From Oscillospiraceae bacterium (lineage in GTDB: Bacteria; Bacillota; Clostridia; Oscillospirales; JAAYXM01), in NCBI GenBank assembly GCA_017435965.1, contig JAFSEA010000050.1:1-41039 (forward strand): a DNA stretch of 41,039 nucleotides. The letters are read 5' to 3'. Positions 32,322-40,218 of this stretch are shown here, one piece after another. The stretch's first letter is position 1. Each line of letters begins with the position of its first letter. Made by a program: the position numbers and the translations under genes. The notes under the pieces were generated by a model. The model was given only the letters and a program-made list of their open reading frames with translations. It had not been told where the DNA came from and did not search any database.

Positions 32322-35030
32322 ATGAAAAAACTAATAAGCGTTTTCCTTATCGTCTGTTTGGTGGCAACACTTCTGCCGTCAATTGCTTTTGCAACTGAAG
32401 CTGATATAGTAAGTGAAATAGTAATAGATTTCACACAAACAACACTCACTACCAACACAAGTGGAAATACGTCTTACGAAGGATTAACAACACCCGGTTA
32501 TGAGATAAATCCTGATAAGAGCACAACAAGGGGAGTTCGTGTGAACTTTATCGGCAACGGGCTTAACACTTGTCACGATCAGGGATATTCCCCTTTGTCC
32601 TCAAAGAAAACCTGGCCGGGAGAAAAGGATAAAGACACAGTGAAGAACCTGATGCTTACAATAAGTGTTGATGTTGAAGCTTCCGGCTATTATGCTCCCG
32701 AAATTATATATGGTACACACAATGCCTGCGGAGATTTTGTAATATACATAAATGGACAGTATGCAGGTGAAATAACCGATGCATGGAATGCTGATGTGAG
32801 TGCAAAAACAAATATGCCACCCGTGAAGCTCAATACCGTTTATCTCAAAGAAGGCAAAAACGAAGTTAGTTTCAAGTGTGTATTACATCGTGGAACGAGA
32901 ACACAATCTTACCTTCTTCTCAATAAACTCGCATTCACTCCTTGCAAAGAAGCATTTGTCCCGGTTACTTTTGTTTATGATTTCCCGGAAAAAGTAGTTG
33001 CAGGTGAGCCTGCAGAGTTTACTGTTTCAGCAAATTTCGATGAAAGTCAGACAAAGTTTTCCGGCACATATAACGAAGATGGCTCAACTATGGATAAGAA
33101 TCTTACCGTAGCATCGGAAAACGGCACTTTTGAGATAACAGAGCAGAGTGAAAATGCTCTGAAAGGAACATTCACCGCTACTTCCGGCGGTGCAGTAGCA
33201 ATAACAGCTACGGCAAATATCAACGGGAAAACATATTCTGAAACAATTGAAGCCACAGCTACTGCTCCCATAGTAGCAACCTTTTCAAAAACAGCAGGGA
33301 AGTCAGGAAACTACACTTTTGCAGACCTTGCAACAAATGGCTATACAGTAGATACGTCCAAAAGTTGTGAAACGGCAAAAGTTCAAAATAACGGAGATTA
33401 CATACAGGTAGAGATGTATTGTATCGGAAGCTCCGGAACTCCTTGGCCGACAACGGCTGCGGGAGCATATGGTTTGCTGTTTACAATAAATGTAACGGCA
33501 CCGACTGCAGGATATTACAGCACAAATTTTGAATATGGTGCGTGGAACTCAAGTGCAGACTTTACAATGTACATAAATGGTGTTGCAGCAGGCGTTGTTG
33601 ACGGATACATATGGGGCAATAATGCAACAGCAGACCGTGAAAAAGCATTTAACACAGTTTACCTCAATGAGGGAACAAACGAAGTAAGCTTCAGATTGAC
33701 AAAAACATATAAGCGAACAGAAGCAGACGGAACAGATGCTTTGAGATACAACGGATATTGGTTCCGTCCGAGAAAGCTCACTTTCACCCCTGTTGATGTA
33801 GCTCCCGCTCCTGTCGGATTCACATCCACACTTACAGAGACAAAAGTAGGTGAGTCGGTTGAGTTTACAGTAAAGCCTGTTATGAGCGATGGTTCGGCTA
33901 TGTATTTCGGCATATATGATGATGCAGGTACAAAAATTACCGACAATCCGATAACCCTTACCACAACATCGGGAACAATAACAAATCTCATAAGAACAAC
34001 CGATGGCGTAAACGGCACATTTACCGCAACGGAAGCAGGAAATGCGACAATAAGTGCATCAACAACCATCAACGGAACTTCATTCACAGATAGTTTTGAT
34101 GTAACCGTAACATCTGACGAAGATGAGGTTGTAACTCTTCCGACAACAATCACAATGTCTGTATCCACAGATTCCGCTTTTGCAGGAAATCTCACGGTAA
34201 ACGGAGAAGTTCAGGAAAGTGCAATAAGAACATATAGCGTCGGTACAGGCGATACCGTGATTGTAAAGGCAGAGGACATTGAAGGCAAAATCTTCCGTGG
34301 ATGGCTTCGCGGCGGTGAAAACGGTAAGGTAGTATGCCTTGATTCGGAGTATACCTTCACGGCGGCAACAAATGTTGCACTCTTTGCAAAGTATACAGAT
34401 GCTCCCGAAGAAGAGACTGTTTCAAACGAATATTACGACTGGAACGGCGAATTCCTCGCGTATACAGAGCCTGACCGTGCTACTCTTTCAAAATACGGCT
34501 TCAGCTTTAAGGAGTGGCTTGAATCAGCAGGTGGAATTATCACAAGATACGTAGCTGATTATACGGCTGCAAACACTTATACGATAACAAAGCCCGATAG
34601 CACAAAGCTTCAGAACGTTGCTCACGAGACCGAAATAACTTTGACGAACCCGACAGCAGTTTCGTGGTATGTAAATGATGTGCTTGCCGCTTATGGCACA
34701 AGCTACAGCTTCTATGCAACGGAGGATGCCATTGTAACGATTGACAACGAAGTGCAGACGGGGCCGATAGTAAAGCTTAATAATCCCAATGGCAATACAT
34801 ATATTCTTGAATACAACGTAAACGGTGCAGATGTAATTGAGAAGGGTATTATTATCGGAAACGGCGAGCCTACAGTCACAAGTTGCTTCTATAAGGTTAT
34901 TTCACAAAGAAGTGATGCTTTCGGCAAGCTTATGGCAAACAACGACACATCATATACAACCGTTCGCGGTTATGTGATTTATAATGACAACGGCACTTAC
35001 AGAGTGGTATATGCCGATATAGCTGAATAA
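32322..35030 (+). CDS. Secreted multi-module protein sharing the lyase's N-terminal modules
   Basis: A 902-residue protein with a signal peptide (cleavage after AFA, residue 24). Its first module (about 28-205) matches the first module of the giant lyase at roughly four of five residues by hand alignment. A second related module begins near 316. Ig-like repeats, a TIVKAEDIEGKIFRGWLRGG-type segment and a C-terminal domain of about 200 residues (YDWNGEFLAYTEPD to VVYADIAE) follow. There is no catalytic motif I recognise, and no SLH, LPXTG or transmembrane anchor. It is likely a released or non-covalently held glycan-binding partner of the lyase. AGGAGG precedes the start; a terminator follows. 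Confidence 0.83.
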   Translation: MKKLISVFLIVCLVATLLPSIAFATEADIVSEIVIDFTQTTLTTNTSGNTSYEGLTTPGYEINPDKSTTRGVRVNFIGNGLNTCHDQGYSPLSSKKTWPGEKDKDTVKNLMLTISVDVEASGYYAPEIIYGTHNACGDFVIYINGQYAGEITDAWNADVSAKTNMPPVKLNTVYLKEGKNEVSFKCVLHRGTRTQSYLLLNKLAFTPCKEAFVPVTFVYDFPEKVVAGEPAEFTVSANFDESQTKFSGTYNEDGSTMDKNLTVASENGTFEITEQSENALKGTFTATSGGAVAITATANINGKTYSETIEATATAPIVATFSKTAGKSGNYTFADLATNGYTVDTSKSCETAKVQNNGDYIQVEMYCIGSSGTPWPTTAAGAYGLLFTINVTAPTAGYYSTNFEYGAWNSSADFTMYINGVAAGVVDGYIWGNNATADREKAFNTVYLNEGTNEVSFRLTKTYKRTEADGTDALRYNGYWFRPRKLTFTPVDVAPAPVGFTSTLTETKVGESVEFTVKPVMSDGSAMYFGIYDDAGTKITDNPITLTTTSGTITNLIRTTDGVNGTFTATEAGNATISASTTINGTSFTDSFDVTVTSDEDEVVTLPTTITMSVSTDSAFAGNLTVNGEVQESAIRTYSVGTGDTVIVKAEDIEGKIFRGWLRGGENGKVVCLDSEYTFTAATNVALFAKYTDAPEEETVSNEYYDWNGEFLAYTEPDRATLSKYGFSFKEWLESAGGIITRYVADYTAANTYTITKPDSTKLQNVAHETEITLTNPTAVSWYVNDVLAAYGTSYSFYATEDAIVTIDNEVQTGPIVKLNNPNGNTYILEYNVNGADVIEKGIIIGNGEPTVTSCFYKVISQRSDAFGKLMANNDTSYTTVRGYVIYNDNGTYRVVYADIAE

Positions 35031-35041
35031 AGCAGAAAAAA

Positions 35042-35082
35042 GCGGCGGGGCTTGCGGTTCTACCGCGCCTCGCCGCAGTTTT
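35042..35082 (+). terminator. Terminator of the lyase operon
   Basis: GCGGCGGGGC (35042-35051) pairs with GCCTCGCCGC (35067-35076; one G-U), enclosing a smaller GCGG/CCGC hairpin, followed by AGTTTTATA. Confidence 0.85.
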
Positions 35083-35106
35083 ATAAAATTATATGGGTGA
35101 ATTACT

Positions 35107-36057
35107 ATGATAAAAGCAGGACTTATCGGATGCGGAAAGATAAGTGCAAACCACATATCGGCATTTGAAGAACTTCAGGATGCGAAAATAGTTGCAGTGT
35201 GCGATTTGATTGAAGAAAACCTTTCCGTAGCAATTCAAAAAACCGGTGCAAAAGCGTATAAAGATTATAGGGAGATGCTTTCAAAGGAAAAGCTTGACCT
35301 TGCGGTAATAACATTGCCACATTCTCTTCATTGCGAGGCTACTTGTGTTGCAGCGGAGTTCGGGGTCAATGTTTTCCTCGAAAAACCGATGGGCATAAGC
35401 GTCTCTGAATGTGAAAAGATGATTGAAATTTGCAGGAGAAATAATGTAATGCTGTGGGTTGGAGACCCTCAACGTTACCACGGCGGAAACATTGTTGCAA
35501 AAGAACTTATAAACTCAGGTGAGTACGGCTCTCTTATCGCAATTTCCGAAACTCGTTGTACAAACTATTTTTCGGAAAGCCGTCCGAAATGGTTTTTAAA
35601 TAAGAAAACAAGTGGCGGAGGGATTCTTATGAATCTCGGTGCCCATACGATAGACAGAATTAAATATCTTACCGATAGCGAAATTTGCGAAGTGCACGGG
35701 AAAATACATATCCGAGACGGATATGATGTGGAGGACACGGCACAGGTTTTTGGTGTTACCGAAAACGGAGTTTCCGTCACAATGAACCTGTCCGGAAATG
35801 CCGAAAGCGGACATTACGCAACATATCTTTATCTCACGGGCGGTGAAATTCGCATAACATCATACTGCTCACGGGTTTCTGCTTGCAAGGCGGACGGAGT
35901 ATTTGAGGATTTTGACGTGCCGCAGACTCCGGTTATGAAAGCACAGATTGCAGATGTAATCCGCACTTTGAAATCCGGAGAAAAACCGATTGTCAGCGGA
36001 GAATACGGAAAAGAAATCATCCGTGTAATCGAGAGCATTTATGATATGAATGCATAA
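35107..36057 (+). CDS. Gfo/Idh/MocA-family oxidoreductase
   Basis: A 316-residue NAD(P)-dependent sugar oxidoreductase. The Rossmann loop is GLIGCGKISANH at the N-terminus, the conserved EKPMG motif is near residue 95, and GGILMNLGAHTID supplies the His/Asp of the active site. Such enzymes oxidise or epimerise sugars, sugar acids or inositols, and some act as redox-neutral glycosidases. It opens a second run of catabolic genes after the lyase operon's terminator. The start codon has GGGTGAA upstream. Confidence 0.93.
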   Translation: MIKAGLIGCGKISANHISAFEELQDAKIVAVCDLIEENLSVAIQKTGAKAYKDYREMLSKEKLDLAVITLPHSLHCEATCVAAEFGVNVFLEKPMGISVSECEKMIEICRRNNVMLWVGDPQRYHGGNIVAKELINSGEYGSLIAISETRCTNYFSESRPKWFLNKKTSGGGILMNLGAHTIDRIKYLTDSEICEVHGKIHIRDGYDVEDTAQVFGVTENGVSVTMNLSGNAESGHYATYLYLTGGEIRITSYCSRVSACKADGVFEDFDVPQTPVMKAQIADVIRTLKSGEKPIVSGEYGKEIIRVIESIYDMNA

Positions 36058-36099
36058 AATTTGAAGATTTCAGTCTGATACAATTGGAGGTGTCAGTTC

Positions 36100-36771
36100 T
36101 TGACAGAAATATATTTTGTCCGTCATGCGGAATCCACCGGTAATATGACGGGGCGCGCCTATGGTTGGTATGACGGACTTGTTTCACTGCATGGATACGA
36201 GCAAATCAAATGTCTTGAAAAAAGATTTGAAGATATAGAAGTCGATGCCATATATTCAAGTGATCTCATAAGAGCTGTGAAAACTGCCGAGGCGATATAT
36301 AAGCCGAAAGGACTTGTTTTGAATAAAGATGTCGCGCTTCGTGAAATAAATCTTGGTGCTTGGGAAAATAAAAAGTGGGAAGAACTTCCGTCTGCTTTTC
36401 CGGAGGAACATAGACTCTGGACAAGCGACCCTTTGAATTTCAAAGTTGAAGGAAGTGAGACATATGACGAAGTATATACACGTATGAGAAATACGGTTGA
36501 ACGGATTGTCGGAGAGAATGAAGGGAAAACTGTTGTGATTGTAGGACATGGGGTTGCACTTCGTATGCTTATTTATGGCGTTTTGAATAATGGTGATCTT
36601 TCGGGCATTGTCGATTTCGGTTGGGGAGACAACACAAGTGTCAGTCACTTTGTGGCAAACGGTGGCGAGTTGACCCTTGATTTTATAAATGACAATTCCC
36701 ACCTTAAGGATTTGCCGGGCTTTAAGAAAAGTACGGTATGGGGAAGCACAAGAGAGTGCGTTCTGCTTTAG
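36100..36771 (+). CDS. Histidine phosphatase (phosphoglycerate mutase-like) family protein, TTG start
   Basis: A 223-residue branch-1 histidine phosphatase. FVRHAES carries the nucleophilic His9, and VIVGHGVALR carries the second His; the Glu proton donor is in REINLGAWE. The start is TTG at 36100, 9 nt after TTGGAGG, with no ATG in the correct place. In this sugar-catabolic setting it is more likely a sugar-phosphate or nucleotide phosphatase than a glycolytic mutase (inference). Confidence 0.9.
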   Translation: MTEIYFVRHAESTGNMTGRAYGWYDGLVSLHGYEQIKCLEKRFEDIEVDAIYSSDLIRAVKTAEAIYKPKGLVLNKDVALREINLGAWENKKWEELPSAFPEEHRLWTSDPLNFKVEGSETYDEVYTRMRNTVERIVGENEGKTVVIVGHGVALRMLIYGVLNNGDLSGIVDFGWGDNTSVSHFVANGGELTLDFINDNSHLKDLPGFKKSTVWGSTRECVLL

Positions 36772-36801
36772 ATGAACAAGACAAAACGGAGGTAAATTGA
36801 T

Positions 36802-38844
36802 GTGAAAAGCAAAGTAAATGATATTTTGTCGGGGCTTACCCTTGATGAAAAAATCTCACTTCTCACAGGTGGAGAATATATGGCAACTGTCGGATTAGAA
36901 CGCTTCGGACTTAAACCCAAAAGAATGGCAGACGGACCCCACGGTGTGCGTAAGGATTCTGTGACCGGACCCAACGGAATGTGTTCGGAGAGTAACTGCA
37001 CGGCTTTTCCGAATCTTTGCCTTGCCGCTGCAACGTGGGACAAAGCGCTTATACATAAAATGGGAGTTGCACTTGCAAAAGACTGCATTTACCACGATGT
37101 CGATATGCTTTTGGGGCCGGGAGCAAATATAAAACGCCACGCTCTTTGCGGAAGAAATTTTGAGTATTTCTCCGAAGACCCCGTTCTTGCAGGAGAAATG
37201 GCGGCGGCATACATAAACGGTTTGCAAAGCCTTGGTGTTGCGGCATCAATTAAACACTATGCGGTCAATAATCAGGAAAAGTACCGCCTTACAACAAGTG
37301 TGGATGCCGATATGCGAACACTTATGGAAATTTATCTCAAAGCTTTTGAAATTGCAGTCAAAAAATCCTCGCCTGCAACGATTATGTGTGCATATAATAA
37401 GCTTCATTCAATCTGGTGCTCGGAAAACAAATTTTTGCTTACGGAAGTTCTGCGTGATTCATGGGGATATGACGGAGTCGTTGTATCTGACTGGGGGGCA
37501 GTACATAATTCTGCAAAGGCCGTATGTGCAGGTCTTGATTTGCGAATGCCGAAAGGAAAAGATTTTGTAGAGGACATCAAAGAAGCCCTTTCGGAAGGAA
37601 GAATAACGGAAGCGGAAATTGAAATCTCGGCAAAAAGAATGATAAAGCTTCTTATGATGATTCCTGAAACGAATATAAACTATGACAGAGACGAACAACA
37701 CAAAATTTGCCGTGAGGTTGCGGCAGAGGGAATGGTTCTTCTCAAGAACCGTGACGACACCTTGCCTATAACACCTGAAAAATATAAAAAAGTTGCCGTT
37801 ATAGGTGAATTTGCAAAATCGCCGCTGATTTTCGGACAGGGAAGTGCCGAGGTTCACGTTTCCGGTGATTATATCGACTCACCTCTTGAGGAGATGAGAA
37901 AGCTTCTCGGAAACGAAGTGGAGTTCAAGTATATGGAGCTTTACAAAAAAGATGCTTTCTTAAAAGAAATGCTTTGGCTGAAGCATCCGGAGTTTTCAAA
38001 GTTCATAGCTGATACCGATTTAGTCGTTATGTTCGTGGGTGCAATGGAATCCGAGGATACCGAAAAGCTTGACAGAAGATGTGCCGAACTTAACCAAAAC
38101 TACGAAATGTTTATAGAATTTGCACTTCTGGACAATAAAAAAGTTGTTGTGGTGAATCAGTCGGGGTCTGCCATGACCTTTGGAAAATGGACTGAAGGTG
38201 TTGATTCAATTGTTCAGATGTGGCTCGGAGGCGAAAGTGCAGGCGGTGCGATTGCGGATGTTCTCTGCGGCGTTGTAAATCCATCAGGAAAGCTTTCGGA
38301 GACCTTCCCGACAAAAGTCAGGTCTGATATTGAGTTTCCGGGAAATGACCTCACCGTTGAGTATAATGAGCGCATTTTTGTGGGCTACAGATACTACGAT
38401 ATGCATCCGGAAGAAATTGTGTATCCTTTTGGTCACGGTCTCTCTTACACAAATTTTAATTACAGCAATATAGATGTATCAGAAAAGAACGACACTCTTG
38501 AAATTTCATTTGAAATAAAGAATACCGGTGATATTGACGGTGCCGAAATTGCCGAGGTTTACGTTGGTGATCCTATATCTACGGTCAAACGTCCGATAAA
38601 AGAACTAAAGGCTTTTGAAAAGGTTTTCCTGAAACCGGGCGAAACCAAAAAGGTAACGCTCAATGTTGATATCAGAGATATCGGTTATTATAACGTGGTT
38701 CTGAAAGACTGGATAACAGAACCCGGCAAATATGTAATCTATGTAGGTTCATCATCAAGAGATATTCGCCTTGAAAAGTCGATTGTTTTAAAACGTGACG
38801 TTCCTTACACAATCACGCCCACAGGTGCGGACATGATAGGATAA
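36802..38844 (+). CDS. GH3-family beta-glycosidase
   Basis: A 680-residue glycoside hydrolase family 3 enzyme with GTG start (GGAGGT 8 nt upstream; an overlapping ATG at 36800 leads straight to a stop). The barrel domain has ADGPHGVR (43-50), the KH motif K151-H152, and the nucleophile Asp230 in GVVVSDWGA. The alpha/beta sandwich domain follows (about 310-510) and then a fibronectin III-like C-terminal domain starting near SFEIKNTGDIDGAEIAEVYV. No signal peptide. Likely beta-glucosidase, beta-xylosidase or N-acetyl-beta-glucosaminidase type; the domain layout favours the glucosidase/xylosidase branch. Followed after 4 nt by the esterase gene. Confidence 0.93.
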   Translation: MKSKVNDILSGLTLDEKISLLTGGEYMATVGLERFGLKPKRMADGPHGVRKDSVTGPNGMCSESNCTAFPNLCLAAATWDKALIHKMGVALAKDCIYHDVDMLLGPGANIKRHALCGRNFEYFSEDPVLAGEMAAAYINGLQSLGVAASIKHYAVNNQEKYRLTTSVDADMRTLMEIYLKAFEIAVKKSSPATIMCAYNKLHSIWCSENKFLLTEVLRDSWGYDGVVVSDWGAVHNSAKAVCAGLDLRMPKGKDFVEDIKEALSEGRITEAEIEISAKRMIKLLMMIPETNINYDRDEQHKICREVAAEGMVLLKNRDDTLPITPEKYKKVAVIGEFAKSPLIFGQGSAEVHVSGDYIDSPLEEMRKLLGNEVEFKYMELYKKDAFLKEMLWLKHPEFSKFIADTDLVVMFVGAMESEDTEKLDRRCAELNQNYEMFIEFALLDNKKVVVVNQSGSAMTFGKWTEGVDSIVQMWLGGESAGGAIADVLCGVVNPSGKLSETFPTKVRSDIEFPGNDLTVEYNERIFVGYRYYDMHPEEIVYPFGHGLSYTNFNYSNIDVSEKNDTLEISFEIKNTGDIDGAEIAEVYVGDPISTVKRPIKELKAFEKVFLKPGETKKVTLNVDIRDIGYYNVVLKDWITEPGKYVIYVGSSSRDIRLEKSIVLKRDVPYTITPTGADMIG

Positions 38845-38848
38845 GGTT

Positions 38849-39745
38849 ATGAGTGACGTAAAAAGAAAATGGCTTGAGGCTTTGGGAACTCCGTCATATG
38901 AAATTCCAAAGGAACCCATAACTTTTATCAGGAGATATGAGTATGAGGGGTTTGACCTTGAGGTTTATGTTCAAAAAAATGACCCAAAATCCTTGCAACG
39001 GGTTATGATAGCATTCCCGAAAAAAATAACTTTGCCCTGTCCTGCCGTTGTTATTCCGTTCTACTTTCCGGAAGCAATGCTTGGCTTTGATCCTGTGACC
39101 GGTGAGACTCTTGCCAAATACACTTCGATATCCATGATGGAAGACCTTGTAAAGAGAGGATATATTACAGCAAGCGCTGATGCCTATTATCTTACATATA
39201 CGCAGAATATACACGAAAGAAACTCAGGCGAACTTTGGCGTGAAGCAGGAACATATCTCAGGAAGGATAACCCCGGTTGGAGTGGTATGGGAAAGCTTGT
39301 TTCGGACACAAAACTTCTCATTGATGCTGTAGCTTCTGACTACAGAGTCGAGACTTCAAGAATAGGCATTGCAGGACACTCTCTGGGTGGAAAAATGGCT
39401 TTTTACACAGGCTGTCTTGACGAAAGAGTAAAGGTTATGGTCGCAAGTGATTTTGGAATAGGCTGGAATCAAACCAATTGGGATGATATCTGGTACTGGG
39501 GTGACAAAGTAGAAGTGTTTATCGAAAATGGAATGGATCACTCCGGGCTTCTCGGCATTGCGGCCCCTAAACCGTTTTGTCTTATTGCAGGTCAATATGA
39601 TGATGAAACAAGTTGGGATATGATGCGCAAAGCCTCCGGGTATGCGGATGACGAACACTTGAAGTTTATCAATCACGCAACGGGGCACAGACCACCTCTT
39701 TGGGCTCTGGAGGAAGCTTATGATTTTTTAGATAAATGGCTATAG
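38849..39745 (+). CDS. Alpha/beta-hydrolase (dienelactone hydrolase/carbohydrate esterase-like)
   Basis: A 298-residue alpha/beta-hydrolase. The nucleophile elbow GHSLGG places Ser178, the acidic residue is D251 or D252 in GQYDDE, and the His is H280 in NHATGHRPP. No signal peptide. The layout resembles acetyl-xylan-esterase or glucuronoyl-esterase-like hydrolases found beside GH3 and other glycosidases. The ribosome site lies in the end of the GH3 gene, so the two are translationally coupled. Confidence 0.87.
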   Translation: MSDVKRKWLEALGTPSYEIPKEPITFIRRYEYEGFDLEVYVQKNDPKSLQRVMIAFPKKITLPCPAVVIPFYFPEAMLGFDPVTGETLAKYTSISMMEDLVKRGYITASADAYYLTYTQNIHERNSGELWREAGTYLRKDNPGWSGMGKLVSDTKLLIDAVASDYRVETSRIGIAGHSLGGKMAFYTGCLDERVKVMVASDFGIGWNQTNWDDIWYWGDKVEVFIENGMDHSGLLGIAAPKPFCLIAGQYDDETSWDMMRKASGYADDEHLKFINHATGHRPPLWALEEAYDFLDKWL

Positions 39746-39766
39746 TTTTTATCAAGGAGAAAAAAG

Positions 39767-40030
39767 ATGCTTGTCAGGAAAATTGACATTCATGTGCATA
39801 CCACATCGTGGAAAGATGACATGCCACGCTTTAACGGTGCAAGATTTGCCACTCCCGATGAACTTTGCGACATATATGACCGTATGGGAATTGAGCTCGG
39901 TGTGCTTTTGCCGGGTATAAATCCCGAATGTGCTTTTCATAACAACACAAATATGGATTGTTGCGAAATTGCAAAAAAATATCCCGGGAGATTTGTCATC
40001 GGGAAGCGGACGGAATGCAATTATGCGTGA
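39767..40030 (+). pseudogene. Truncated amidohydrolase-2 family protein
   Basis: Only the first 87 residues of a metal-dependent amidohydrolase remain: the HxH motif in KIDIHVHTT (H9, H11), then TPDELCDIYDRMGIELGVLLPG and KKYPGRFVIG. Full members have about 280-350 residues with later His and Asp ligands. After VIGKRTECNYA a stop occurs and I see no continuation in the other frames, pointing to a 3' deletion rather than a simple frameshift. AAGGAG is intact. Related enzymes include 4-oxalomesaconate hydratase- and uronate-pathway-like amidohydrolases, so its loss may matter for the locus. Confidence 0.75.
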
Positions 40031-40083
40031 CCCGAAATTCGGGTATCGTTTTAAAGCTTTTAAAAATTGATAAGTAAAACAAA

Positions 40084-40125
40084 AAGGTGATGTAAGGTGT
40101 GTTTGCTTTACATCATCTTTCGTTT
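40084..40125 (+). terminator. Hairpin/terminator after the amidohydrolase remnant
   Basis: AAGGTGATGTAA (40084-40095) pairs with TTACATCATCTT (40108-40119) with one G-U pair, followed by TCGTTTGTTTT. Confidence 0.7.
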
Positions 40126-40147
40126 GTTTTGTCAAAAGACAAAGCAG

Positions 40148-40178
40148 AAAAGACCGGCTTTCGCCGGACTTTTTTGAC
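40148..40178. terminator. Bidirectional terminator
   Basis: AAAAGACCGGC and GCCGGACTTTT pair around a TTTC loop with one A-A mismatch, extending into T-runs on both strands; suited to end the + strand operon and the - strand AraC gene. Confidence 0.8.
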
Positions 40179-40187
40179 AGTCTGGAG

Positions 40188-40218
40188 CTGTAGCAAACAT
40201 ATTGTTGCTGCAGTTCTT
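40188..40218. terminator. Third hairpin downstream of the convergent genes
   Basis: CTGTAGCAA (40188-40196) pairs with TTGCTGCAG (40205-40213), one G-U, followed by TTCTTTT on the + strand. Confidence 0.5.

Noticed and set aside
4325-36771. Many long antisense frames, for example 5522-6427, 24090-24716 and 33659-34195 on the - strand
   Set aside because: They lie opposite well-supported genes, lack ribosome sites and give low-complexity or family-less translations.
36100-36771. Glycolytic phosphoglycerate mutase
   Set aside because: The RHAES and GHG motifs fit the wider histidine phosphatase family, and the context is sugar catabolism rather than glycolysis.
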